Part shown: one piece after another, positions 35,953 to 44,192 of the stretch | Layout: every line of letters begins with the position of its first letter | Position numbering within the stretch: position 1 is the stretch's first letter | Source: CAYHVK01 sp964360255 | GTDB lineage: Bacteria; Bdellovibrionota; Bdellovibrionia; Bdellovibrionales; UBA1609 | Reading direction: 5' to 3' | Length of the DNA stretch: 64,000 nucleotides | Assembly: GCA_964360255.1 (NCBI GenBank) | Contig: CAYHVK010000008.1 | Coordinates: 1 to 64,000, forward strand | Notes under the pieces: generated by a model | Database searches by the model: none | Seen by the model: only the letters and a program-made list of their open reading frames with translations | What the model was told of the DNA's origin: nothing | Translations under genes and position numbers: made by a program

Positions 35953-37428
35953 TTAGAGATTAATTCCAGGTAAGAGCGGTGGCGGCGGAAAAGCGTCAGC
36001 CAGAAAGCTACTGCATGATTGAGCCACTTTTTGTTTCGCTTGAGAGATTTTCATTTTAAGGGCGTTATTGTATTTCAGCTGAATAAAACCGTAGTAAAGG
36101 GCGCCAGCGCCAGAAAGTGTACCGATCAAAGTATTTGCGACAAGCTTGGTGGCTTCGCCATCGCCGGCCAATAAGAGAGCTGCAGCAACGTTACTGCCCA
36201 CTGAAATAGCAAAAGACTTAATGGCTAAGTTAAACTTAATGCTGGCGTAGCCTTTGCCATGCTCCTCTTGAGCTTTGGCATGATTGATGTGGCTTGGGTC
36301 GAGCACATCAATATTATCTTTTAAAAGTTGCTCTTCACGTTTTGCTTTATCAATAATGAAGGCGAAATCCCATGTGCCTTGACCTAAAGTCGCCAAAGTA
36401 GATGTGTAAAGAACACTAGAAACCGAAGCTAGAATGCTAGTTTCAAGAGGTGAGCCTGCGACTCTAAACATAATGTCAGCGAGGCCCAATATAGCCACTT
36501 CAACCGCCCACCATTTTGTCACTAGGTTGGCGTTGTAAAGCGCGCTGTCAGTGAACTTCAGCTGCATGAAATCGTCTTCGCTCGCCTGAGCTACATTTTT
36601 TGCTAAATCATAACTAAGGCCTGAGCGGTAAGAAGAGGCGAGAGCCGCTACGTAGATATAACGAGCCAGAGCTTTTTTATACCAAGAGTGCATCCAGCCT
36701 TTTTTTTCTAAGAAATCTGAGAAAGGCTTAATTTTGTATTGAATAGCTCCGCTGATGGCTCCGAGGGTCATACCTGTCACCCAAGCCGCAGCATGAGGAA
36801 GATCCGACGCCAAAAAGCTGAGTGAGATAACTGTTCCATTAACGGATGCGCGAGCAATAGCCAAGGTCGGCAAGTAATTCAGTTTTAATGACTGACCTGC
36901 GACAAGTGGCACGCGCAATTGATCGGTGGAGAATTTGTAAATAAACTGATCAATAGATTTTTTGATAGCGGCACGTTTTGAAGGCGCGCTGATATCAGCT
37001 TGAGTTTCTTCTACATTATCAACTTGACCTGTAATTCCCGCCACCCAATTGCGAATTTTTTGAAAGCGCGACAGTGGGATTCGAATCTCTTCGCGCTCAC
37101 CATTCGGAATCAATTGGGGAGCTGTTGCAGTTAAGTTCTGCTCGCCCACATTGACTGTATAGCGGTACTGAGGGGCAACGCGGTATTTATCTTCGGCTGT
37201 TCGTAACCAAGTTTTAGCATTTTCAAGCTGCGAAGTTGTTGTGGGTTTTGCGAACTGAATTTGAATTTTAATATTTTGCGCCGGAATTTTTGCCGAGCCT
37301 TCGAATGAATAGTTTTGTTCGACAACTTGAATTTTAAAATCTTTAGGGTCGGCATGAGCCGTGGCCGCAACAAAGCTAGCGGTGAAAAAAAGCGTTTGAA
37401 TGAAAAGTATATTTAAGAACTTATTCAT
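35953..37428 (-). CDS. Secreted/membrane protein of unknown function
   Basis: This 491-residue protein has an N-terminal signal peptide ending in AHA, an N-terminal beta-rich region to about 140, then several hydrophobic helices (LAIARASVNGTVISLSFLAS, VEVAILGLADIMFRVAG, LAIKSFAISVGSNVAAALL). It probably sits in the inner membrane with a periplasmic N-terminal domain. I recognise no family. It precedes orn by 40 bases on the same strand. Confidence 0.65.
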   Translation of the reverse strand: MNKFLNILFIQTLFFTASFVAATAHADPKDFKIQVVEQNYSFEGSAKIPAQNIKIQIQFAKPTTTSQLENAKTWLRTAEDKYRVAPQYRYTVNVGEQNLTATAPQLIPNGEREEIRIPLSRFQKIRNWVAGITGQVDNVEETQADISAPSKRAAIKKSIDQFIYKFSTDQLRVPLVAGQSLKLNYLPTLAIARASVNGTVISLSFLASDLPHAAAWVTGMTLGAISGAIQYKIKPFSDFLEKKGWMHSWYKKALARYIYVAALASSYRSGLSYDLAKNVAQASEDDFMQLKFTDSALYNANLVTKWWAVEVAILGLADIMFRVAGSPLETSILASVSSVLYTSTLATLGQGTWDFAFIIDKAKREEQLLKDNIDVLDPSHINHAKAQEEHGKGYASIKFNLAIKSFAISVGSNVAAALLLAGDGEATKLVANTLIGTLSGAGALYYGFIQLKYNNALKMKISQAKQKVAQSCSSFLADAFPPPPLLPGINL

Positions 37429-37608
37429 TTTAAAATCTTCTCACCTAGGCCCTTTCTTATGTGTCGCTGTCTAAGCTGCAAACAGCCATCCAATATGGAA
37501 CCATTTGCACTCAATTCGTGGTTATTATGTAGGACCTTTAAATCACTCGCAATTTTATAATTTGAGGCCTTCTAAAGCGTAAAATTAATTCATGATTTGC
37601 TGTGCAAA

Positions 37609-37637
37609 TTGACAATATTAGGTCGTTTTTGTGCTAC
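37609..37637 (+). promoter_or_regulatory. Possible promoter of the aldehyde dehydrogenase gene
   Basis: TTGACA at 37609-37614 is a perfect -35 box. Seventeen bases later lies TGCTAC (37632-37637), a weak -10. The start at 37691 is 53 bases downstream. The sequence GTGCTACATC is also found just downstream of the fumC -10 box. Confidence 0.35.
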
Positions 37638-37690
37638 ATCTAAAAGAGCATTTTAGAGCATGTATAAGCAAAACTTTTGGGGCCTAAAAA

Positions 37691-39163
37691 ATGATCAAGA
37701 TTCAAAATTTTATCAATGGTGAGTTTGTCGAACCCAATACTAAAAATTATCACGATGTTTACGATCCGAGCACCGGAAAAGTTTACGCTCAAACACCTGA
37801 CAGCGACGCGCTCGATGTGGTTCAAGCGGTGCAATGTGCCCACAAAGCTTTTTTAAAATGGTCCGTTACGACGCCTGGCGATCGCGCTCAGGTGCTGGCA
37901 AAAATCGCTGATCTTATTGAGAAAAAAGCTCCTGAATTAGCGAAAGCTGAAAGTCAAAATGTCGGCAAGCCTTACAAGTTGGCCCTTGAATCTGATTTGC
38001 AGCGCACGGTTTTTAATTTTCGTTATTTCGCTTCTAAAATTGTCGCTGAAACTGATCAGTCGGCGATCTCTTATCAAAAAAATCCCGAGAATCCAGACAA
38101 GCCCCTTAATTTTTTAAACTACGTTGTTCGTCAGCCCGTCGGCGTGGCGGCTCTTATTGCTCCCTGGAATCTTCCGCTTTACACACTCACTTGGAAGCTC
38201 GCGCCTTGTTTAGCCATGGGCAATGTGGCCATTTGCAAACCTTCAGAAACGACTCCGGTGACGGCATTTATGCTTGCCGATATTTTAAAAGAAGCGGGTT
38301 TGCCTCCGGGAGTTGTAAATATAGTTTTTGGTAATGGTAAAAACGTGGGAACACCGCTGGCGCAGCATCCGGGTATTCGGCTTCTCTCTTTCACGGGGAG
38401 TACTGAAACGGGCGGGCAGTTGCAAAAACTCACCGCTGGTCAGTTTAAGCGAATGAGTTTAGAGATGGGCGGAAAAAACGCCAACATTATTTTCAGCGAT
38501 GCCAATATGAAAAATGCCATCGACGGTACGCTTCGCGCGAGCTTTTTAAATTCAGGGCAAGTCTGTTTGTCAGGCTCGCGATTGCTGGTGCAAGAAGATA
38601 TCTATAAAGAGTTTGTGCCTGAGCTTGTTCGTCGTACGCAAGAGCTCAAAGTAGGCGACCCTGGTGACCCGGATACTTTTATGGGGCCTTTAGTTTCAAA
38701 AGAACAGCTGGCGAAAGTCGAAAGTTCAATGGAGCAAGCTCGCCAAGAGCGCGGTAAAATTCTCTGTGGGGGCGAGCGATTGAATTTGGGCGGTGAGCTG
38801 GCTGGCGGATATTTTTATAAACCGACGATTATCGAAGATCTCACCATGTGTTCAGATCTCTGGCAGAAAGAAATTTTCGGGCCCGTGATTACAGTGATGA
38901 GCTTTAAGTACGAGCATGAAGCGGTGAAGTGGGCCAACACCTCAAGTTATGGTCTCTCGTCTTCAATCTGGACTGAAAACAGCAGTCGTGCCCACCGAGT
39001 TGCGGCACAAATTCAGGCGGGTACGGTTTGGGTCAATTCATGGTCGATGCGTGATCCGCGAGTTCCATTTGGTGGCATTAAAGCTTCAGGCATGGGCCGC
39101 GAAGGCGGCGAATACTCAATGCAGTTCTACTCCGACATCAAAACCATCTGCGTAAAATATTAG
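37691..39163 (+). CDS. NAD(P)-dependent aldehyde dehydrogenase
   Basis: This 490-residue protein has the aldehyde dehydrogenase motifs: LEMGGKNANIIF with the general base, the catalytic cysteine in NSGQVCLSGSR, and PFGGIKASGMGREGG near the C-terminus. It resembles the 2-hydroxymuconate-semialdehyde and betaine-aldehyde subfamilies. The exact substrate cannot be read. It is followed after 11 bases by a glutathione transferase gene, which suggests a shared role in aldehyde or xenobiotic detoxification. Confidence 0.92.
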   Translation: MIKIQNFINGEFVEPNTKNYHDVYDPSTGKVYAQTPDSDALDVVQAVQCAHKAFLKWSVTTPGDRAQVLAKIADLIEKKAPELAKAESQNVGKPYKLALESDLQRTVFNFRYFASKIVAETDQSAISYQKNPENPDKPLNFLNYVVRQPVGVAALIAPWNLPLYTLTWKLAPCLAMGNVAICKPSETTPVTAFMLADILKEAGLPPGVVNIVFGNGKNVGTPLAQHPGIRLLSFTGSTETGGQLQKLTAGQFKRMSLEMGGKNANIIFSDANMKNAIDGTLRASFLNSGQVCLSGSRLLVQEDIYKEFVPELVRRTQELKVGDPGDPDTFMGPLVSKEQLAKVESSMEQARQERGKILCGGERLNLGGELAGGYFYKPTIIEDLTMCSDLWQKEIFGPVITVMSFKYEHEAVKWANTSSYGLSSSIWTENSSRAHRVAAQIQAGTVWVNSWSMRDPRVPFGGIKASGMGREGGEYSMQFYSDIKTICVKY

Positions 39164-39174
39164 GAGAATTAAAA

Positions 39175-39819
39175 ATGAAATTATACTACTCACCAGGCGC
39201 TTGCAGTTTAGCTCCGCATATTATGGCCGAAGAGCTGGGTTTAAAAATCGAAACTGTGAAAGTGGATTTAAAAACTCATAAGACTGAAAAAGGCGAAGAC
39301 TATTATAAAATTTCGCCGAAGGGTTCGGTTCCAGCGCTCGTGCTTGATAATGGAGAGTTATTGACTGAGGGGCCGATTATTTCTCAGTTCTTATGCTCCC
39401 AAAAGAAAGATCAGAAATTCTTGCCGCCAGAAGGTGATTTGCGTCGCTTTAAAATTCTAGAGTGGCTGAACTTTACAACCTCTGAAGTTCATAAAACCTT
39501 TTCGGTGTTTTTTACTGCGTCTCACGAATACACCGATGAAGGAGCTCGCAAACAGGTGTTAGAAAGGGCCAAGACCAATATTTTGAAAAAGGTAGAGCAT
39601 GTTGAGAAGTCTTTGGGTGCTAAGGGCCCTTACTTAACGGGGAGCGAGTTTTCGCCAGCGGATGCCTATTTGTATACGGTTCTTTCATGGGCAAAGCCAC
39701 TCGGGATCGACCTTTCAGGCTATCCGAAGGTTATGGGCTTTCTAGAGAAAGTCGACACTCGCCCGGCGGTTCAAGCGGCTCGTGAGATGGAAGGCACTGG
39801 TGCTGGCGCTAAGAAATAG
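39175..39819 (+). CDS. Glutathione S-transferase family protein
   Basis: This 214-residue protein starts with LYYSPGACSLAPHI, the thioredoxin-like N-terminal domain of bacterial beta-class transferases, with GSVPALVLDNGELLTEG holding the glutathione-binding cis-proline and acidic residue. The C-terminal domain is all-helical. TAGGAG precedes the start. It conjugates glutathione to electrophiles. It is cotranscribed with the aldehyde dehydrogenase. No terminator is seen before the tRNA promoter. Confidence 0.9.
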   Translation: MKLYYSPGACSLAPHIMAEELGLKIETVKVDLKTHKTEKGEDYYKISPKGSVPALVLDNGELLTEGPIISQFLCSQKKDQKFLPPEGDLRRFKILEWLNFTTSEVHKTFSVFFTASHEYTDEGARKQVLERAKTNILKKVEHVEKSLGAKGPYLTGSEFSPADAYLYTVLSWAKPLGIDLSGYPKVMGFLEKVDTRPAVQAAREMEGTGAGAKK

Positions 39820-39858
39820 GACGCCATATCAGGTGTTTAAAGGTCTTTAAAATTGTTA

Positions 39859-39887
39859 TTGAAACCTGATCGGAGTCTGATTATATT
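39859..39887 (+). promoter_or_regulatory. Promoter of the tRNA-Asp gene
   Basis: TTGAAA at 39859-39864 and TATATT at 39882-39887 are spaced 17 bases apart. The mature tRNA begins 20 bases after the -10 box. Confidence 0.65.
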
Positions 39888-39906
39888 GGCCCGGTCTAAA
39901 AAATGC

Positions 39907-39983
39907 GGAGCCGTAGTTAAGTTGGTTATAACGCTCGCCTGTCACGTGAGAGGCCACGGGTTCGAGTCCCGTCGGCTCCGCCA
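39907..39983 (+). tRNA. tRNA-Asp (anticodon GTC)
   Basis: The 77-base cloverleaf is complete. Acceptor GGAGCCG pairs with CGGCTCC and is followed by discriminator G and an encoded CCA. The D stem is GTTA/TAAC. The anticodon stem CTCGC/GTGAG encloses loop CTGTCAC with anticodon GTC. The T arm is ACGGG-TTCGAGT-CCCGT. It has its own promoter and terminator. Its 3' end is partly repeated in inverted form at 40052-40071. Confidence 0.97.
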
Positions 39984-39998
39984 AATTTTTTATTTGAA

Positions 39999-40027
39999 CC
40001 CGAGTATTAATAGTACTCGGGTTTTTT
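39999..40027 (+). terminator. Terminator after tRNA-Asp
   Basis: CCCGAGTA (39999-40006) pairs with TACTCGGG (40014-40021) around TTAATAG, followed by six T. It is a strong rho-independent terminator, closely related to the one at 42879-42907. Confidence 0.92.
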
Positions 40028-40031
40028 ATTG

Positions 40032-40096
40032 CCCAAAATCAAAACAGATCCGGCGGTGCCGACGGGACTCGGGGTTCTATTCGCAGTGATTTTGGG
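40032..40096. repeat. Inverted repeat enclosing a partial inverted copy of the tRNA-Asp 3' end
   Basis: CCCAAAATC (40032-40040) is matched by GATTTTGGG (40088-40096). Between them, 40052-40071 is the reverse complement of tRNA positions 39963-39982 with one mismatch in 20 bases. No coding frame is seen. It may be a scar of integration or rearrangement at the tRNA gene. Confidence 0.55.
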
Positions 40097-40229
40097 TCCT
40101 CAAAATGGCACCGAATATGCTTAGTTTTGTGCTGTGCTTAAGAGCCAGATCTAAACCCATTATTTGGATGTGGGATGTGTTATTGAGGCCCTGAATTGTC
40201 ATCTGTCAAAAAAGTAACCAGGAGAGTTT

Positions 40230-40445
40230 ATGTTAAAATGTATTTTAATAGTTTTGTCTTTATCTGCGGCATCGTTGAGTTCGGCGGCTTCTTTAGAGCG
40301 AGCCTCTGATGGTCGTCTGCAGCTGTCATATTCTTGTTTGATGATTGCAGACGCAAACGCTTCTGAAATTCAAACGTTGGCCATCGCCAATCGAGAGATT
40401 TATTCAAGAAATTCAAAAGGTCGTTTTACCCAGGGTGCGAGCTAA
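40230..40445 (+). CDS. Small secreted-type ORF overlapping the higB-like toxin frame
   Basis: An ATG with the strong site CCAGGAGAG opens a 71-codon frame. It begins with a signal-peptide-like sequence (LIVLSLSAASLSSAAS) and ends inside the toxin frame, which is read in another phase. The tail EIQTLAIANREIY is not a known family. It may be the remnant of a secreted-protein gene fused to the toxin region, or the upstream part of a frameshifted toxin. Confidence that it is translated is moderate because of the ribosome site. Confidence 0.45.
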   Translation: MLKCILIVLSLSAASLSSAASLERASDGRLQLSYSCLMIADANASEIQTLAIANREIYSRNSKGRFTQGAS

Positions 40446-40650
40446 GGCGCTGTTGACCATCATGCATGGTACGAGCGACATGAATGATTTAAAGATCAAA
40501 GGGCAGCCACCAAACATTCGCCTGCATAAGCTTAAAGGCGATCGTAAAGATGAGTGGAGCGTTACGATAAAGTTACCATGGTGTATTACATTTAAATTCA
40601 AGAATGGTGAGTTCTTGGATGTGAAGATAGAAAATTATCACAAAGGATGA
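40345..40650 (+). CDS. higB: HigB-like toxin (RelE superfamily), start uncertain
   Basis: The frame gives 101 residues. The C-terminal half (RVRAKALLTI, MNDLKIKG, RLHKLKGDRKDEWSV, ITFKFKNGEFLDVKIENYH) has the order and spacing of HigB mRNA interferases, which cut ribosome-bound mRNA. It is followed at once by a HigA-like antitoxin. The only full-length start is a TTG at 40345 without a clear ribosome site, inside the preceding ORF, so it may be translated by coupling, by frameshift, or not at all. Confidence 0.6.
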   Translation: MQTQTLLKFKRWPSPIERFIQEIQKVVLPRVRAKALLTIMHGTSDMNDLKIKGQPPNIRLHKLKGDRKDEWSVTIKLPWCITFKFKNGEFLDVKIENYHKG

Positions 40651-40653
40651 TTT

Positions 40654-40914
40654 ATGATTAAAAACCCAAAACCAATGCATCCCGGTGTTGTACTAAGCGA
40701 AATCTACATGAAAGAGATGGATTTGAATCAGTCTCAGTTGGCAGAGAAATGCAAGTGCTCTCCTCGTAAAATCAACGAGATTGTGAATGGCAAGAGAGCT
40801 GTTTCGCCGGATTTCGCTCTTATTCTTGAAGATGTTCTTGGTACGACTGCCGAGATGTGGGTGCGAATTCAGGCTGAATACGATCTTTGGGTGGCTAGGC
40901 AGAAGGCGGCTTAG
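40654..40914 (+). CDS. higA: HigA-like antitoxin
   Basis: This 86-residue helix-turn-helix protein opens with NPKPMHPGVVLSEIYM, the HigA/XRE-type antitoxin start, followed by LNQSQLAEKCKCSPRKINEIVNG, the DNA-binding helix pair. HigA neutralises HigB and represses its own operon. It starts 3 bases after the toxin stop, with AAGGATGA as ribosome site. Confidence 0.88.
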   Translation: MIKNPKPMHPGVVLSEIYMKEMDLNQSQLAEKCKCSPRKINEIVNGKRAVSPDFALILEDVLGTTAEMWVRIQAEYDLWVARQKAA

Positions 40915-40975
40915 GCACACGTCAATTTATGTATGTTTGGACTAAGTCCATAATAACTACGCATCCGGAGGCCCC

Positions 40976-41386
40976 ATGAAACTTTTAACCCTAGCACTAC
41001 TTCTCCTATCGACGACTACGTACGCTCAATCCGTCCGCCCGGGCCTGTGGAAAGCTGAATCAAGCTTCACAATTAACGGTATAGAGTTACCTGACTCGAA
41101 AGGTGAAGACTGTATTTCTTCAAAAGACGCTAAAGATATAAAAGCCGCGATCATGAAAAAAATAGAGAAGAAGGGTTGCAAGGCTACGAAGTGGAGCGCC
41201 AAAGGTCAGAATATTCAGGTGTCGCTGACTTGCAAAAAGTCAGGACTCGACGCTAAGGGCGACTTGCGCGGCACGATCACGGATACGAAATATGATTTAA
41301 AAGGCGAGGCTGAAGGAGAGTTTCATAAACTACCTTCGCAGGCGGTCATTTCTCTTCAAGGCAATTGGGTCAAAGCCTGCAAGTAG
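40976..41386 (+). CDS. DUF3617-family secreted protein
   Basis: This 136-residue protein has a signal peptide (LLLLSTTTYA), the domain start VRPGLWKAESSF, four cysteines likely to form two disulfides, and the C-terminal WVKAC. The family is periplasmic and of unknown function. GGAG precedes the start. The gene is followed by a perfect 9-base hairpin at 41392-41414. Confidence 0.78.
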   Translation: MKLLTLALLLLSTTTYAQSVRPGLWKAESSFTINGIELPDSKGEDCISSKDAKDIKAAIMKKIEKKGCKATKWSAKGQNIQVSLTCKKSGLDAKGDLRGTITDTKYDLKGEAEGEFHKLPSQAVISLQGNWVKACK

Positions 41387-41387
41387 A

Positions 41388-41416
41388 AAGTGTGTCGGAT
41401 TATTAATCCGACACTA
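41388..41416. repeat. Perfect 9-base hairpin (REP-like or bidirectional terminator)
   Basis: GTGTCGGAT (41392-41400) pairs with ATCCGACAC (41406-41414) around TATTA, between two convergent genes. The flanking AAGTGTGTCG and CGACACTA match the hairpin upstream of the second RAYT gene at 6765-6790. There is no long T tract. Confidence 0.6.
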
Positions 41417-41428
41417 TCATCATTAAGA

Positions 41429-41899
41429 TTACTTGCGTTTTGCTGCTGCAGCTGCGGCTTGAGATGCTTTTTTCTCAGCTAATTGTTCTGGCGAGATTCC
41501 CCAAGGAGATTCTTTTTCGCCACGAGGGCCGCCGCGACCTTTTCCTTTACCGCCGCCACCACGCGAGTCTTTTTTGCCTTTTCCATCGCTCTCAGTTGCA
41601 GGCTTAGCCACAACATAGAAATCCGGAACATAATGAAAAGCTTCAACTTGTACGGCCTTAGCAGGAGTGCGTTCGCCTTCATTCAGGCTCACAACTAAAA
41701 CGCGTTTAAGTTTTTCAGGATTATTGGCCGCAACATCGAGGGCATTAACAAAATGGGTGAGTTTTTCACCTTCGAGTTTATAGGCTTCGGCAAGGCCGGC
41801 CTGAACTTCTTCTGGGGCTTTGCCTTCGGCGGCAAGGGCGGCGCGGGCTGTAAGGGCGGCTGATAATGTATAGCCAGCAAACTCTGTGACTGTTTTCAT
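41429..41899 (-). CDS. Small protein with Gly/Lys/Arg-rich linker, unknown function
   Basis: This 156-residue protein has a helical N-terminal half (residues 1-65), then a segment of strands (VLVVSL, VEAFHYVPDFYVVAK), and a charged tail with repeated RGG/GKG tripeptides and an alanine-rich end. The tail suggests nucleic-acid or anionic-surface binding. I recognise no family. Confidence 0.6.
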   Translation of the reverse strand: MKTVTEFAGYTLSAALTARAALAAEGKAPEEVQAGLAEAYKLEGEKLTHFVNALDVAANNPEKLKRVLVVSLNEGERTPAKAVQVEAFHYVPDFYVVAKPATESDGKGKKDSRGGGGKGKGRGGPRGEKESPWGISPEQLAEKKASQAAAAAAKRK

Positions 41900-42049
41900 T
41901 TTTAAAACTCCGGTTATTAGTCAAATTAAGCGAACACTATCAACAAAACCGTGCAAAGGGTCAAATTGAATATTTAGAATATTGAGCCTTCTCGCGTTTC
42001 TCGCCCAATAGGCTATCCAAAGCCTTCGGTGAAGTGTATGTAACTACCG

Positions 42050-42847
42050 ATGAATTACCCGTTTGATATCTATGAATACTACCGCCTGGGCGTCCAGTCT
42101 CCCGACACAGATGCGGCTCTATTTAAAACTATGTATCGAGAGCTCACCGGCCAAGAGCTTTTAACCCTGGGTGAAGATTTTTGCGGAACGTTTGCGATCT
42201 CTTGTGAATGGGTGAAATTAGATCCTAAACACAAAAGCGTAGGTGTTGATCTCAGTGAAGAGCCTCTTGAATACGGAAGAAAAAACTACCTGGCGGCGCT
42301 TTCACCAGATCAGCAAAGTCGCCTTCAGGTGATCAATTCAAATGTGCTGAACCCTGAATTGCCCAAGGTCGATTGCATTGCGGCCCTCAATTTTTCGTTT
42401 TTCATTTTTAAAACTCGAGCTGAACTCAGGTCTTATTTTGAAAACTGTTACCGTCGACTCCCAGAGGGTGGAGTTTTCATCTGTGATTGTTTTGGCGGCC
42501 CAGATTCTTTTCAATCTATCGAAGAAGAAACTGAAGTTGAGGGTAGCGAAGACTTTAGCGTTTTTTGGGATCAAGAATGGTTCGATCCGATAAATAATTT
42601 GACTCAATACCATCTTCACTTTCAGCCTAAAGGTGACAAGAAATACGAGCGCGTTTTTTCATACAATTGGCGCATGTGGAGCATTCCTGAAATCCGTGAA
42701 ATCATGATCGAAGCCGGGTTCAAAAAAACATATGTCTACTGGGAGGGTACAGAGGAGGATGGAAAAGGTGATGGCGAATTTGTGCAAATAGATAAGACCA
42801 CGGAAGACTGTGATTCTTGGATTGCGATGATAGCCGCTCAAAAGTAG
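42050..42847 (+). CDS. Class I SAM-dependent methyltransferase
   Basis: This 265-residue Rossmann-fold enzyme has motif I LGEDFCGTFAIS, an acidic second strand GVDLSEEPLEYG, and motif III EGGVFICDCFGG. Substrate is unknown; the C-terminal half, with YNWRMWSIPEIREIM, resembles methyltransferases of small molecules. It converges on the cold-shock gene across a shared terminator. Confidence 0.82.
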   Translation: MNYPFDIYEYYRLGVQSPDTDAALFKTMYRELTGQELLTLGEDFCGTFAISCEWVKLDPKHKSVGVDLSEEPLEYGRKNYLAALSPDQQSRLQVINSNVLNPELPKVDCIAALNFSFFIFKTRAELRSYFENCYRRLPEGGVFICDCFGGPDSFQSIEEETEVEGSEDFSVFWDQEWFDPINNLTQYHLHFQPKGDKKYERVFSYNWRMWSIPEIREIMIEAGFKKTYVYWEGTEEDGKGDGEFVQIDKTTEDCDSWIAMIAAQK

Positions 42848-42878
42848 TTGCAGGTCTATGCCAAATCTTAATAAAAAA

Positions 42879-42907
42879 CCCGAGCGTGAATAACACTCGG
42901 GTTTTTT
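42879..42907. terminator. Bidirectional terminator between the methyltransferase and cold-shock genes
   Basis: CCCGAG (42879-42884) pairs with CTCGGG (42896-42901), flanked by six A on the left and six T on the right, so it can stop transcripts from both sides. Its core matches the tRNA-Asp terminator. Confidence 0.88.
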
Positions 42908-42948
42908 GTATTCTGGGTCTAAAATCGCGAGTTGCGATTTCTCAGTGA

Positions 42949-43146
42949 CTAGTTGATAACGCGAACGTTGCTGGCTTGTGGGCCTTTTTTGCCTTGAACA
43001 ACTTCAAATTCAACTTTATCGCCATCAGCGAGTGGAGCTCCACCGGTGTCATTAGCGTGGACGAATACGTCCTTGTCGCCATTATCGGGTGTGATGAATC
43101 CAAAACCTTTGCCTGCGTTGAAAAACTTTACTTTACCTGTTTGCAT
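42949..43146 (-). CDS. Cold-shock domain protein (CspA family)
   Basis: This 65-residue protein has the RNP1 (KGFGFITP) and RNP2 (VFVHAND) motifs and the rest of the five-stranded barrel. It binds single-stranded nucleic acid and acts as an RNA chaperone or antiterminator. The ATG at 43146 matches the canonical MxTGKVKFF start; an in-frame longer frame to 43200 would add 18 unlike residues. The leader lies in 43147-43371. Confidence 0.95.
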   Translation of the reverse strand: MQTGKVKFFNAGKGFGFITPDNGDKDVFVHANDTGGAPLADGDKVEFEVVQGKKGPQASNVRVIN

Positions 43147-43371
43147 ATATTCTCTTTCGAGTGAGTGGTGAGTCTCTAATTTGCTTGTTGATGGATACAT
43201 ATGTCAACTAAAGCCAATGGCTCACTTGAAATACCCGGTGGGTCTAATTTCTCGGGCCTAAGTCACACCCTAGCCGCACCCAAGCCGTAGATCTAGTCCG
43301 GACATTGTTAAGGTGAGTCGAGTTCTAGGGTAGTAACACTCCGAGCCTTCGTAAGGTCTGCCGATAAATTT

Positions 43372-44127
43372 ATGAAGGTAGATCACAAACTTATGGCAAA
43401 AATACTTCTCGTAGATGATATAGAAAATATTCACCTCACAGTTAAAGCTGTTTTTGGTCATGAACACACCGTGGTTTCAGCTTATGATCTGGCTCAGGCT
43501 GCTGATCAAATTGAAAGATCGAATTTTGATTTAATTCTTCTTGATGTGATGCTTCCGGATGGAAGCGGCTTTGAGTTCTGTGCTTTACTTCAGCAGAATC
43601 CGACGGCTAAGAATATTCCAGTGTTTTTTTTGACTGGCAAGAGTGATCTTTCAGCTAAAACTATCGGATTCTCTCTTGGCGCCGAAGATTATATTGTAAA
43701 GCCCTTCGATGTGGCTGAATTAAAGCTACGTTGTGAGGCTCGCTTACGTAAAGAGAAAACCCGCCGACAAGATGATCAATGTAAAATTGGTGATTTGCGT
43801 CTTGAGATATCAAGTCACCGTGTTCATCTTAAAACAAAAGAAAGTGAGCGTCGTTTGCAGCTGACCCCTACAGGGTTTAAATTGCTTCTGTGTTTTGCGC
43901 AAAATGAAGGTCGTGTTTTCACCCGAGACCAATTAATTAATTCAGTTTGGGGTCACGGCACTTTTATTGCTGAGCGCACGGTCGATACTCATATTGCCAC
44001 TTTAAGAAAGCAAATTATCGATTCGGAAGTCGCTATTGAAGTGGTTCACGGAACGGGCTACCGAATAGTGTCCCATAAAAAAATCAAAAGCGCTAAAAAA
44101 GATAGCCTCTTAAATGTGTCAAATTGA
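43372..44127 (+). CDS. OmpR/PhoB-family response regulator
   Basis: This 251-residue protein has a receiver domain (ILLVDDIENIH, phosphoacceptor in LILLDVMLPDGSG at Asp58, and a KPFD motif) and a winged-helix DNA-binding domain (LTPTGFKLLLCFAQNEGRVF, VDTHIATLRKQI). A second ATG at 43393 would start at the usual MAKILLVDD. It precedes a large hybrid kinase by 65 bases, and the two are likely to act together. Confidence 0.93.
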   Translation: MKVDHKLMAKILLVDDIENIHLTVKAVFGHEHTVVSAYDLAQAADQIERSNFDLILLDVMLPDGSGFEFCALLQQNPTAKNIPVFFLTGKSDLSAKTIGFSLGAEDYIVKPFDVAELKLRCEARLRKEKTRRQDDQCKIGDLRLEISSHRVHLKTKESERRLQLTPTGFKLLLCFAQNEGRVFTRDQLINSVWGHGTFIAERTVDTHIATLRKQIIDSEVAIEVVHGTGYRIVSHKKIKSAKKDSLLNVSN

Positions 44128-44192
44128 GAATATGAAGAAATCACAATTTTTTTCGCAAACACTTATTGATTTCTTTTACCGATTATTAATAC

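Noticed and set aside
39853..40089. 78-codon frame over tRNA-Asp and its terminator
   Set aside because: The frame crosses a complete tRNA and a strong terminator, so translation is not plausible.
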